DNA from: Pelobates cultripes
Taxonomy: Eukaryota; Chordata; Amphibia; Anura; Pelobatidae
Length of the DNA stretch: 64,000 bases
Direction of reading: 5' to 3'
Assembly (NCBI GenBank): GCA_933207985.1
Contig: OW240914.1
Coordinates: forward strand, 285,837,117 to 285,901,116
The first letter of the stretch is position 1, and each line of letters begins with the position of its first letter. Below the pieces are notes generated by a model, which saw only the letters and a list, made by a program, of their open reading frames with translations, was not told the DNA's origin and searched no databases. This document shows, one piece after another, positions 11,851-22,700 of this stretch. Position numbers and translations under genes: made by a program.

Positions 11851-11940
11851 GATACATGACGCTTGGGAGGTATAACTGTTTTAGTGTTTTCTGTCGATAA
11901 TATTCTGTAGTTCAGTTATACCTCCCAAGCGTCATGTATC
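11851..11940. repeat. Perfect 28-bp inverted repeat (hairpin)
   Basis: The left arm 11,851-11,878 (GATACATGACGCTTGGGAGG then TATAACTG) is perfectly complementary to the right arm 11,913-11,940, with a 34-nt loop. A related GGGAGGTATGTGAC lies at about 12,131, suggesting a dispersed repeat family. Confidence 0.85.
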
Positions 11941-12620
11941 ATATTTGTCAGCACCTGGCCCAATGGGCTCTTAATCCGGTCCTAAAGTCTTGGAAGTGGA
12001 CACACCCATTTTATAGATGGGCATGGACATTATGGACATCTCTAGTTATACGTGTAGGGAAACATCACTGGCAATGCCATTTCAGGGCTCCACCCCATCC
12101 AGATTTCTTACTTACCCCTTGCCAATTGTTGGGAGGTATGTGACAATCTGCTTTCATTCTTATTCATACTTGAATACAAGGTGTGAGGGGAAAACTGCCA
12201 CGTTTCCATGGAAGACAATCTATAATAGCGGAGCTCTGTGGATGGTTTGTGGCATGCAAACAGAATGGAGAGACTGCCATCCTTCTAAAAACCCTTTTAC
12301 GGAGGCAAATGTACAGGTTCTGGCCAAAAACAAAAACTAGAGGTCGAGCTATATGTTTGTTTAACTAAAATTTACCTCTTACATATGAAGAGAATCCACA
12401 CTTATATATCATTTTGTTCAGGAGAAATTGGGTTTTCATTTCACAATATTTATATATGGAACACAATCTAATGTGACTAAAATCTACAAAACAAAGTGTG
12501 AGAAATTAAATAAAATCACATTGTAAAATTAATAAAATCACATAACTATGTAAGAATATTGCATAAATATACATGTAGACTTTATATATGTGTGTGTATA
12601 TATGCATGTATGTATATATA

Positions 12621-14170
12621 TACAGTATTTTGCAAAAGTGAGTACACCCCTCACATTTTTGTAAATATTTTATTATATCTTTTCATGTGACAACACATGA
12701 ACATTTCCACTTAGGGGTGTACTCACTTTTGTTGCCAATGGTTTAACGGTTTTAAGGGGTGTACTCACTTTTGTTGCCAACGGTTTGGAAGTTAGCGAAT
12801 GTTGTGCCCATTTACAAGAAAGGTAATAAGGAGGAGTCGGGCAACTATAGGCCAGTAAGCCTTACTTCAGTAGTGGGGAAAGTGATGGAAACCATGTTAA
12901 AGGATAGGATTGTTGAACATCTAAAAACACATGGATTTCAAGATCAGAGACAACATGGGTTTACTTCAGGGAGATCATGCCAAACTAATCTTATTGATTT
13001 TTTTGATTGGGTAACTAAAATTATAGATCAGGGTGGTACAGTAGACATTGCTTACCTAGATTTCAGTAAGGCTTTTGACACTGTTGCACATAGAAGGCTT
13101 ATCAATAAACTGCAATCTTTAAGTTTGGATTCCAATATTGTTGAATGGGTAAGGCAGTGGCTGAGTGACAGGCAACAGAGGGTTGTAGTTAATGGAATAT
13201 ATTCGAAGCTTGGACTTGTCACCAGAGGGGTAACTCAGGGATCTGTACTTGGACCCATTCTCTTTAATATTTTTATTAGGGATATTGCAGAAGGTCTTGA
13301 TGGTAAGGTATGTCTTTTTGCTGATGATACTAAGATATGTAACAGGGTTGATGTTCCAGAAGGGATAAGCCAAATGGCAAATGATTTAGGTAAACTAGAA
13401 AAATGGTCAGAATTGTGGCAACTGACATTTAATGTGGATAAGTGCAAGATAATGCATCTTGGACGTAAAAACCCAAGGGCAGAGTACAGAATATTTGATA
13501 GAGTCCTAACCTCAACATATGAGGAAAGGGATTTAGGGGTGATTATTTCTGATGACTTAAAGGTAGGCAGACAATGTAATAGAGCAGCAGGAAATGCTAG
13601 CAGAATGCTTGGTTGTATAGGGAGAGGTATTAGCAGTAGAAAGAGGGAAGTGCTCATGCCATTGTACAGAACACTGGTGAGACCTCACTTGGAGTATTGT
13701 ACACAATACTGGAGACCGTATCTTCAGAAGGATATTGATACATTAGAGAGGGTTCAGAGAAGGGCTACTAAACTGGTTCATGGATTGCGGGATAAAACTT
13801 ACCAGGAAAGGTTAAAGGATCTTAACATGTATAGCTTGGAGGAAAGACGAGACAGGGGGGATATGATAGAAACATTTAAATATATAAAGGGAATCAACAC
13901 AGTAAAGGAGGAGACTATATTTAAAAGAAGAAAAACTACCACAACAAGAGGACATAGTCTTAAATTAGAGGGACAAAGGTTTAAAAATAATATCAGGAAG
14001 TATTACTTTACTGAGAGGGTAGTGGATGCATGGAATAGCCTTCCAGCTGAAGTGGTAGAGGTTAACACAGTAAAGGAGTTTAAGCATGCGTGGGATAGGC
14101 ATAAGGCTATCCTAACTATACACTTACTACTTTACATTGTAGCAGAGTGTCACTTTTGTAAGATACTGTA
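12621..14170 (+). mobile_element. Tc1-like MITE ends enclosing a CR1 LINE fragment
   Basis: The left end TACAGTATTTTGCAAAAGTG and the right end CACTTTTGTAAGATACTGTA are inverted repeats, both set in TATATA. The left part also repeats GGGTGTACTCACTTTTGTTGCCAA (12,715 and 12,757). Between the ends lies a CR1/Rex1-like LINE segment truncated at both ends. Either a LINE inserted into a MITE and was trimmed, or a MITE captured the LINE piece. Confidence 0.65.
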
Positions 14171-14237
14171 TATATATATAAAATATACTGCCTCGGTTGG
14201 CTGCCAGTTGCCCCGCTATATATATTGCTGCGGATGA
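12783..14237 (+). pseudogene. CR1/Rex1-like LINE reverse transcriptase fragment (copy 1)
   Basis: About 445 LINE-derived codons are open, from [13 protein letters not shown] through the RT palm to the thumb and C-terminal region; the LINE text stops at about 14,120 and the last frame codons run into MITE and flanking DNA. Seen motifs: [24 protein letters not shown] (catalytic Asp), [13 protein letters not shown], and LFADDTKI, the FADD catalytic box. The tail region [18 protein letters not shown] is typical of CR1-type ORF2. The upstream endonuclease and the LINE 3' end are missing, and there is no proper start codon, so this is a fragment, though one without internal stops. A second copy at 44,650-46,042 is nearly identical in sequence. 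Confidence 0.85.
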
Positions 14238-14771
14238 TAAGTAGCTGCACTCCCGGGAAGGCATGATCGTTGGGGTGTGCTATGCCATCCTAATAGCGTT
14301 AAAGCCCTCCTTTTGTAGGATGGCATAGCACTCCCTAATGTTGTTAAGGGGTTAATCCTGGTGGCTTCTATAAAAATATTTAGCTATGTTGTTTAGAGAT
14401 GTTTTACCTTGGGCTCTTGCATTCAGAATTCAGTGTATGATGTTCACTTACTGGAAGGTATGTAAAGGTGTAGCATAATCTAAAATGTTAAATATTTTGA
14501 TTATAAAAAAAATAGCATGTCAAAGGACAAGGGTTATTTTAAATATTTTCCATAAAGTTCTCCACCAGTTATTTTTCGTTGTTGCTGTATTACTAATGTC
14601 ATTCATCTAATCATGGGTGACCACTCTACTGTAGCCGTAGTCATTAACCTAAAACTAATATTGTGGAAGTCTTCTGTAGTGAATAACAAGAAATCCCAAT
14701 ACTCGGGGGAACTTCAAACCCAACAGGATTGTCAATCCCACCTCAACAGGAGTAATAGCAATAGGAGTAAC
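14171..14771. other. No gene; short perfect hairpin
   Basis: GTGCTATGCCATCCTA (14,277-14,292) is perfectly complementary to 14,316-14,331, probably a MITE remnant. Nothing else is seen before the chromovirus. Confidence 0.6.
14767..14771. other. Left target-site duplication GTAAC of the chromovirus
   Basis: GTAAC lies directly before the 5' LTR and again at 20,393-20,397 directly after the 3' LTR. Confidence 0.9.
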
Positions 14772-14895
14772 TGTCAGGTATACCTAACATTCATGCTGCC
14801 GCCGGAACCCACTTCCGGGTTCACGGCGCTTAGCTCCGCCCTTTTTTCTGACGCGGTCTTTCCACGATACTTAGGAAGACCGCGCCAGATTCAAA

Positions 14896-14909
14896 GGGCT
14901 GGATTATTC
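14896..14909 (+). promoter_or_regulatory. Predicted RNA 5' end and self-primer sequence
   Basis: GGGCTGGATTATTC is the exact reverse complement of the 14 nt directly after the LTR (15,470-15,483). In Tf1/sushi-type elements the mRNA 5' end folds onto the primer binding site and is cleaved to give the primer. The start of transcription is therefore predicted near 14,896-14,899, about 30 bp downstream of GATACTTA. Confidence 0.7.
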
Positions 14910-14964
14910 ACTCAGGTGCGGCAGTAAGATCAGCTGCCCCACTCGATGCTACCGGCTCCTCTCT

Positions 14965-15160
14965 CAGACCTCGGGTTGTAAACGGATTTCTACCTTCTCA
15001 TCCCTCAGACCTCGGCTTGTAAACGGATTTCTACCTTCTCATCTCTCAGACCTCGGGTTGTAAACGGATTTCTACCTTCTCATCCCCCAGACCTCGGCTT
15101 GTAAACGGATTTCTACCTTCTCCTCTCTCAGACCTCGGCTTGGACAAACGGACTTCCTTT
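14965..15160 (+). repeat. 41-bp tandem repeat inside the LTR
   Basis: CAGACCTCGG units start at 14,965, 15,006, 15,047, 15,088 and 15,129, exactly 41 bp apart. GGGTTG and GGCTTG versions alternate in the first four. The same array is in the 3' LTR (from about 19,888). Confidence 0.9.
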
Positions 15161-15469
15161 CTCTCACTACTAAACTGCAGTTTGTTAAAAGAGACTCCTT
15201 CCTTTTCCTCCATTGGGTGAATTAACCCTTCCAGTGCCAGAGTGCTTCTAAGTTAAGTAAATCTCTTGTCAAGGAAAGCAAGTCATATAAATTATTATAG
15301 TACTTAATTTCTCTAAACTCTCTGTTGACAAATAAGCATTGCATTTTTTCCTTGCATGTGTATTTAAAGATACAGTCTACCTTGTTCACTTCAATAAAAT
15401 AAAGGAGGTGAAACTTATTGTTTCTGCAGTTGAGTTCCAATTAAAGAGACATTACACAAAAGCATCACA

Positions 15470-15483
15470 GAATAATCCAGCCC
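15470..15483 (+). promoter_or_regulatory. Primer binding site (self-priming type)
   Basis: GAATAATCCAGCCC begins at the base after the LTR. It does not start with TGG as tRNA-primed sites do, but pairs perfectly over 14 nt with the LTR site at 14,896-14,909. It lies only a few bases upstream of the gag start at 15,489. Confidence 0.75.
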
Positions 15484-15488
15484 CTTCA

Positions 15489-17105
15489 ATGGAACCAGCA
15501 GATATTAACTCTCAAGTTTCTGCCCTAACCAATAGAGTAGATACAATTGCTCAAGGGTTACAGGAATTGCAAATTACAAATGAGAGAATATTAACCTATG
15601 TTAGAGACATGCAAGGCCATCTTCCTCATGCCGCTCTTCAATCGGCTGGTGATCCTGCTGTCTGTAATCCAGAAAAATTTTATGGAGATAGAACAAAGTA
15701 CAGAGAGTTTTTAAATTCTTGCAAACTTCTGATAGCTTTGAAACCTCGATCTTACCTCACTGAAAGGTCAAAAGTTTGTTCAGTAATTTCCTTTCTAAGA
15801 GGTGAACCTATGGCTTGGGCCCATTCCTTTTTAGAGAATGATGATCCCATACTAGATTCACTGGATGAATTTTTTGAAGCTATGTCTTTATTATATGAAG
15901 ATCCATATAAACAGGCTACTGCTGATTTAACCATCAGAACTCTCCACCAAAAGAACAGACCTGTTGAAGATTACATCGCCGAATTTAAAAGATGGGCTAC
16001 CGAAACCCAATGGAATTACATCACACTGCGCAATCAATACCGTCTCGGATTATCAGAAGCTGTGAAAGATGAACTCTCTCGTATTGAACTTCCTCCCACC
16101 TTAAATGCCTTGATTCAACTTTCCATTAGTATTGACAGACGTCTAAGAGAAAGAAGGGCTGAAAAAGTTCTTACTACGTCTAACTGGAGAAAACATTTTA
16201 CTACTCCAAAATTTCCTGAAAAATCTCTTCCTCACAATGAACCTATGGAAGTTGGTATAATAAGAAGCCCTCTTACTTCGGAAGAAAGGATAAGAAGGAG
16301 ACAACTAAATTTGTGCATGTATTGTGCTTCAAAAGAACATCTAATCCCAGAATGTCCCCTACTAATCCATTCGAAAGCTGGTAAGCTTCATTCATCTACT
16401 TCTATATTGAACGTTCTTCACAAAAAGAAAACATCTACTTATTTTTCTATATCTCTCATATTACAGTGGGATACAAAAAGAATTGTGACTGAAGCCATTA
16501 TTGATTCTGGTGCTAATGGAACCTTCCTTGATTTTTCTTTTGTTGCAAAGAATAAAATTCCGTGTGTTCGAAAAACCAATTTTATTCCAATCAGAGTTAT
16601 TGATGGTTCATTCATATCCTCAGGACCCATAAAAGATGAGACAATTCCTCTAAGAATGATTACCAATAACGTACATACAGAGTTCCTTACATTTGATGTT
16701 ATTAAATCTCCACTTTATCCCGTCATTCTAGGAATTAATTGGTTAAAAACTCATGATCCTTTAATTAAATGGTCACCCTTTTCCATTTCTTTTCCTTCTG
16801 ACTTTTGCAAAAAAACCTGCTTCCAACATATTCCTATTCTCCAAACTACTCAGGAATCAATTATACCTCCATTCTACTCTGACTTTTCAGATGTCTTTTG
16901 TAAAAAAGAAGCGGAAACACTTCCACCTCATCGAGCATATGATTGCCCAATAGATCTAATACCTGGTGCTCCCATTCCTTATGGACACATTTATCCACTT
17001 TCTGAAAAGGAATTACAGACCTTAAAAGAATATCTTAATGAAAATTTACGTAAAGGATTCATCAGACCCTCGACTTCACCGGCTGCCTCTAGTATATTTT
17101 TGTGA
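15489..17105 (+). pseudogene. Chromovirus gag, protease and start of RT
   Basis: I chose the start MEPADINSQV because it is the first in-frame Met after the LTR. A predicted coiled region and capsid-like segment (KFYGDRTKYREFLNSCKLL) are followed by a CCHC zinc knuckle CMYCASKEHLIPEC, spaced CX2CX4HX4C. Next comes an aspartic protease with the active-site DSG at 16,503 (AIIDSGANGTFLDF). The frame then enters the N-terminal RT region (SEKELQTLKEYLNENL) and stops at 17,103-17,105 within a short T-run where related proteins continue, so this is a frameshift and not a natural end. Gag and pol appear to share one frame. Confidence 0.9.
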
Positions 17106-18379
17106 GGAATAAGGACCAAACCATCCGACCCATTATAGATTACAGAGCCTTAAATAAAATAACCATAAAAAATCGTTATCCTCTTCCACTAATAAATGAA
17201 TTAATTGAAAGGTTAAGAACCGCAACTATATTCACTAAACTCGACCTCCGAGGCGCATATAACCTCATCAGAATAAAACAGGATGATGAATGGAAGACCG
17301 CCTTCCGGACTAGATATGGTCTCTACGAATATCTAGTGATGCCTTTTGGGCTTTGTAATGCCCCTGCAACATTCCAACATTTTATAAATGATATCTTTAG
17401 AGATCTTTTGGATGTTTGTGTTATTATCTACTTAGATGATATTCTAATATATTCTAACAATTTGGATGAGCATAGGAAGCATGTAAGATGGGTTCTATCT
17501 AGATTGAGAACTCACAAATTATACGCTAAACCAGAGAAATGTCTTTTTGAAGTTACTGAACTCTCCTTTCTTGGATACATTATTTCACCTCATTCTCTGA
17601 AAATGGATAACTCTAAAATCGAATGTATTATTAACTGGCCCGTTCCTACTACTACAAAAGAATTGCAACGATTTCTTGGATTTGCAAACTTCTATAGAAA
17701 ATTCATTAGAAACTACTCAGAGGTATCACATCCACTTAACCACCTTAACAGTACTAAACGTCCTTTCAAATGGAATAAAGATGCACAAGCTGCCTTCGAT
17801 AGTTTAAAAAAAAGATTTACAACTGCACCTATTCTACAGCTACCTAATCCAACATTCTTGTATGTCCTAGAAGTCGATGCATCAGATTCAGCTATCGGAG
17901 CAGTTCTTTCTCAGCAAAAGACTCCTCAAGATCCACTTCATCCAGTCGCATTCTTTTCAAGATCCTTGAGCTCTGCTGAAAAAAATTATCCTATTGGTGA
18001 AAAGGAATTATTAAGTGTTAAAGCTGCCTTTGAAAATTGGCGCCATCTATTAGAAGATACAAAACAACCTATCATAGTCTATACAGACCATAAAAATCTT
18101 GAATATCTTTATACTAATAAAACCCTTACGGCTAGACAAGTTAGATGGAACCTATTTTTTAACCGGTTTAACTTCCAATTAATATACAGACCTGGAACTA
18201 GAAATAAAAAGGCTGACGCTCTTTCTCGAATTCCTTCTAAAACTTCTATTGATGTTTATCCTCCTAACAAAATAATAGGGATCCTCTCTTCTCTTCAGGA
18301 TGACTTAAGGAACTTGAATCAAAAGGATCTTGAACTTCCCAAAACACCTAACAAAAAAGGATGGTATATTTTACTTTAA
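17102..18379 (+). pseudogene. Chromovirus reverse transcriptase and RNase H
   Basis: This segment continues pol after the first frameshift. RT motifs are present: IIDYRALNKITIKNRYPLP, FTKLDLRGAYNLIRI (catalytic Asp), MPFGLCNAPATFQHFI, and the catalytic YLDD at 17,429-17,440. Then LGFANFYRKFIRNYS and the RNase H region with LEVDASDSAIGAVLSQ, VYTDHKNLEYL and KKADALSR. The frame is lost again at about 18,355 in an A-run. All visible catalytic residues of RT are intact, so the damage is limited to small indels. Confidence 0.92.
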
Positions 18380-19355
18380 AAATAGGATTTATATTCCTCC
18401 CATTCTTAGGAACAAATTACTCAAAATGGTTCATGATTCACCCCTAGCTGGACATCCTGGAATAAAGAAAACTCTTGAACTAACTTCACGATATTATTGG
18501 TGGCCTCGCCAAGATAGAACCATTGAATTAAATGTCAAAACTTGTCCTATCTGTCAAAGGTCCAAATCTGAACATAATCAACCTTTTGGATTACTACTTA
18601 ACTTACCTATTCCAGAAAAACCTTGGCAATCCATTTCTATGGATTTTCTTGTTGACCTTCCTCCATCCCGACAGTTCACCACTATTCTTGTTGTTGTGGA
18701 CCGCTTCACTAAAATGTCCCATTTCATCTCTTTAAAAAAATTACCCTCCTCCGTAGAATTGTCCAAAGTCTTTATTGATAATATTGTAAAGCTTCATGGT
18801 CTTCCAGAAGAAATTATTTCTGATAGGGGGACACAATTTACCTCCAAATTCTGGAAAGAGATGTGTCTCTCTCTTCAAATTCAACGCAAACTCTCTTCTG
18901 CCTATCATCCCCAGACTAATGGGCAAACAGAGAGAGTTAATCAATGTTTGGAACAATATCTCCGATGTTATTGTTCATACCTGCAAGATGACTGGACCAC
19001 TTGGTTACCTATGGCTGAATTTTCTTACAATAATACCATTCATTCTAGTACGAAAATGACTCCTTTTTTCTCCAACTATGGATTTCATCCGTCCTCATTT
19101 CCCATCCCATCTAATTCTTCATCCAATCCCACGGTTACTTCAAAAAATGAATTTATGTCTTCTCTATTCCTTAAATTACGGGAGAATCTTCAACTCGCCC
19201 AAAACTACCAGAAAAAGTTTTTTGACCATAAAAGAAGAATTCCCCCTCCTTATAAAGTGGGGGATCTTGTCTGGCTCTCTTCAAAAAATATTACCACAAA
19301 CCGTCCTTCAAAGAAATTGAGCTCACTTTTTCTTGGTCCTTTTCTTGGTTGTTAA
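18330..19355 (+). pseudogene. Chromovirus integrase
   Basis: The real sequence resumes after the 18,355 frameshift. The N-terminal HHCC zinc region has HDSPLAGH and CPICQRSK. The DDE core has SMDFLVDLP (first Asp), IISDRGTQFTSKFW (second Asp) and YHPQTNGQTERVNQ (catalytic Glu). The C-terminal region YKVGDLVWLSSKNI leads to LFLGPF, where the frame is lost near 19,350, apparently with a small deletion in the segment that normally joins to the chromodomain part. Confidence 0.92.
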
Positions 19356-19659
19356 ATTAAAACTTCCTCCAAGTTTTAAACTTCATCCAGTATTCCATGT
19401 CTCTTTGCTTAAACCACACATCCCTGATCCTTTCCATAGAGAAATAGTAACAACTCCTGAACCTATCATCGTCCAAGGTGAAGAAGAATATGAAATTCAT
19501 AAGATTTTGGATTCTCGTATCCACCGTGGCTCTTTACAATACCTTATCAGATGGAAAGGTTATGGAGTTGATGAAGATACCTGGGAAGATTCATCTAATG
19601 TTCATGCAAAGAGATTAGTTGATGCTTTTCACAAACGCTACCCCTCTAAACCGAAATAA
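19348..19659 (+). pseudogene. Chromovirus integrase tail and chromodomain
   Basis: KLHPVFHVSLLKPH is the conserved end of gypsy integrases. It is followed by a chromodomain: EEEYEIHKILDSRIHRG, then LQYLIRWKGYGVDEDTWE, with the aromatic and WKGY...TWE residues typical of the fold. Chromodomains of this class are thought to guide integration to chromatin marks. The protein ends at 19,657-19,659, just before the polypurine tract. Confidence 0.92.
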
Positions 19660-19694
19660 GTGCACCCAGAGGATGCCCCATGAGAAGGGGGTAC

Positions 19695-20392
19695 TGTCAG
19701 GTATACCTAACATTCATGCTGCCGCCGGAACCCACTTCCGGGTTCACGGCGCTTAGCTCCGCCCTTTTTTCTGACGCGGTCTTTCCACGATACTTAGGAA
19801 GACCGCGCCAGATTCAAAGGGCTGGATTATTCACTCAGGTGCGGCAGTAAGATCAGCTGCCCCACTCGATGCTACCGGCTCCTCTCTCAGACCTCGGGTT
19901 GTAAACGGATTTCTACCTTCTCATCCTTCAGACCTCGGCTTGTAAACGGATTTCTACCTTCTCATCTCTCAGACCTTGGGTTGTAAACGGATTTCTACCT
20001 TCTCATCCCCCAGACCTCGGCTTGTACACGGATTTCTACCTTCTCCTCTCTCAGACCTCGGCTTGGACAAACGGACTTCCTTTCTCTCACTACTAAACTG
20101 CAGTTTGTTAAAAGAGACTCCTTCCTTTTCCTCCATTGGGTGAATTAACCCTTCCAGTGCCAGAGTGCTTCTAAGTTAAGTAAATCTCTTGTCAAGGAAA
20201 GCAAGTCATTTCAATTATTATAGTATTTATTTTCTCTAAACTCTCTGTTAAAAAATAAGCATTGCATTTTTTCCTTGCATGTGTATTTAAAGATACAGTC
20301 TACCTTGTTCACTTCAATAAAATAAAGGAGGTGAAACTTATTGTTTCTGTAGTTGAGTTCCAATTAAAGAGACATTACACAAAAGCATCACA
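19695..20392 (+). repeat. 3' LTR of the chromovirus
   Basis: Same length as the 5' LTR and about 98.6% identical by my count. Differences lie in the 41-bp array and near 20,207-20,252. It ends CATCACA followed by GTAAC. Confidence 0.95.
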
Positions 20393-20397
20393 GTAAC

Positions 20398-22289
20398 AAT
20401 AATAAGGTAAGGAATCCCCCATCTCCAAAACAAATGCTAAAATATTTTTGTTCCTGGGATGGCTGGACAATTTATTTTTACCCAAAAATGCTTTAGCTAT
20501 AACCTCTATCCTCATTTACACACCATGGTACTTCTGTTGCCATTAAAAAAAAAAAAAAAAAACACACAAAAATCACTTGACATTGTCTTCTCTCTATATA
20601 TTGCCTACAATCTCTAATAGCAGACCCTGATATTTCAGAATGGTTTGACATAAACCGAGGCTCTCCCAAGCCTGTAGGAAATTAATTTATCAATGTCACA
20701 TTATCAATGTCAATCTCATTCAACCTTAAAGGCACTATTTGCCACAGTTTTGGACTTCTCTACTCCCTGTATTCTCATTGAATCTAGTTTATTTATGTCC
20801 AGTTTTGATGACAATTTACATTGTTATTGAGGAAATATCAGTGCCAGGTTTTAAAAATGACCAAGGAGGTGGTCGTTGGTGCTGGGAAAAACCCTGGTTT
20901 CTGTCAAACTGTACCTAAACTGTTAGACATTGACGTTGGGTACAGTAACAGGACACTGTAGGTAACATATCTGTACAGTGAACTGTGGTGGTTATGGTAC
21001 TTAGAGGTTCAGAATGATGGAGTTAAATGATTACTCTGCTTACTCATGGACAAAGAGACCAAGCCCCATTGTAAACACACAGTTGGTTTCCTTATCCAAA
21101 GAAACACACCTGCAACCTTCCTGTTTGCTTCCTGCTGTAATTCTTCGATCTGGCACATTTCCTTACATTTCAGAGTCATATTGTATGAAGTAAATGGGAT
21201 TGAAATGTCCGCAAAAATGTCCGCATTCTACAGGAGGTCTTTTGAAAGACTAAGTGTGCAGAGTATTTATTTTTTAACCAGTTCATCTCCTAATTCTACA
21301 AATATTATAATCATATTTTATGCAACTAAGAACAGAGTAATATGTATTTTAATGGGGTTAAAGGTTGACAATGTTTGTACAATGTGGTAAATTTTCTAAA
21401 CTTTTATTTATTTTTTTGTAAAAGCAAAATACACATTGTGGCACATTTTCCCGAGGTATGTGAATAATCAGGTCTGACCAGTATTGTGTACAGGTAATTC
21501 TTTGGTATCTAGGAGGCAATCAGACATTTCAGTAAAGTCGTTTGTGGTGAAACTGTGTTTTTTAGCTGGGAGTGAAGACTGAACAAGGTATGGTTAGTAT
21601 TTCCAAAATGTGTATTGTGGGTTCTTGTTAACATTTACACACTTGCTCTAAATGAAATGAGGTAGGGACACCTACTGTGACTGCTTGATCCTGTAAATGT
21701 TTACTACAAAAATACTCACAGAACATCATGGTATCACAGCTAATCTAATGCACAATGCCTTGATTCTAACCATTAGACCCATCCTCCATCCCTTCCACAA
21801 ATACATTGCAAACATGTTTACAGCTTCGTTAGCTGAGGTTAAATAAGGTTGGTTGGGAGATCTGTTTGCTTCAATAGTACTCACTATAGAAATCTAATAA
21901 TGCCACTGTATATTCTGTATCTGATATTTTTAGTGTCAGTGTTATGTATCCAATATTTATATTTTGATATTACAGTTCTGTTATTATATATTATGAATTT
22001 GTGTGTGTTTGTCTATAAAATATATATGTGTGTGTGTGTATTACTTACTATTCTCTTCTCTTCTCCTCTCACTTTCACTTCATCTCTCAATTCTACTGCT
22101 TTTGCCTTAAAAAAGGAAATCCAGTATCCCGTGTTACAAAGGGGAGAGCATTAGATATAACTAAATCTGTTGTTCACACAAAGTTTCTCTCACCTTGATT
22201 AGTGTAATGCTTTATAAATTGATATTATGTGTACTACTAAATGTTGACACTATGTTCCCCAGAATAGCTACAGCTTAATGTAGTTGTTC
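20398..22289. other. No gene seen
   Basis: Intergenic or intronic sequence with an A-run at about 20,544-20,561 and a repeat-like patch around 20,885-21,010 (GTCAAACTGT ... GTGGTGGTTATGG) related to the fragments at 1.2 and 54.3 kb. No exon found. Confidence 0.5.
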
Positions 22290-22700
22290 TGGTGAGTACA
22301 GTCAGTCCCTGCAGGCTTCTTAATGCAAACACTGCCTTTTCAGAGAAAAGCCAGTGTTTGCTTTGCTTCCTAGGGAACACGTCCAGTAGCAGTCACTCAG
22401 GCAGGCAGCCGCTAGAGGTGCTTCCTAGGTCTTGTGCAGGACTGTCATTCAGCATCTCCACCCTCTGCATGGAGACCCTGAACTTTCCCCATAGAGATGC
22501 ATTGATCCAATGCATCTCTATGAGGAGATGCTGATTTGCCAGGGCAGTGCTCACCGCCCCACCTCGCCTCCTTGTCTGAGATAATCAGAATTGATGATCT
22601 CAGCCAATCCAATGCATTCCCATTAGAAAGGATTGGATTAGCTGACATTGTCAATTCTCATGATCTCAGCGAAGGAGCTGGATTGGGGCTTGGTGGCACA
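22290..22700. repeat. Dispersed repeat with internal palindromes
   Basis: CATAGAGATGCATTG (about 22,490) pairs with CAATGCATCTCTATG (about 22,509). A second hairpin-like pair (CAATCCAATGCATTCCCATT / AAAGGATTGGATTAGCTGA) lies at 22,605-22,645. It looks like a MITE; outer ends are unclear. Confidence 0.55.

Larger units (their letters stand above)
14772..15469 (+). repeat. 5' LTR of the chromovirus
   Basis: The 698-bp direct repeat of 19,695-20,392. It contains a weak TATA-like GATACTTA (14,866-14,873), the self-primer donor GGGCTGGATTATTC (14,896-14,909), five 41-bp tandem units, and the polyadenylation signal AATAAA (15,393-15,398). Confidence 0.95.
14772..20392 (+). mobile_element. Ty3/gypsy chromovirus (Tf1/sushi-like), nearly complete
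   Basis: The element is 5,621 bp, with two 698-bp LTRs that begin TGTCAGG and end CATCACA, and a 5-bp duplication GTAAC. The internal order is gag with a CCHC knuckle, aspartic protease, RT, RNase H, integrase and chromodomain, the gypsy/Metaviridae order; the C-terminal chromodomain marks a chromovirus. By my count the LTRs differ at about 10 positions (about 1.4%), so insertion is fairly recent. The pol frame is broken at about 17,100, 18,355 and 19,350, so this copy is probably inactive. A polypurine tract GAGAAGGGGGTAC precedes the 3' LTR. No tRNA-type primer site is seen; a self-primer site is. Confidence 0.95.

Noticed and set aside
13119..13657. Minus-strand open frames opposite the CR1 RT
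   Set aside because: Shadows of the LINE coding strand with no domain of their own.
15339..15488. Upstream in-frame Met for gag inside the 5' LTR
   Set aside because: It lies within the LTR; the first Met after the primer site at 15,489 fits better.
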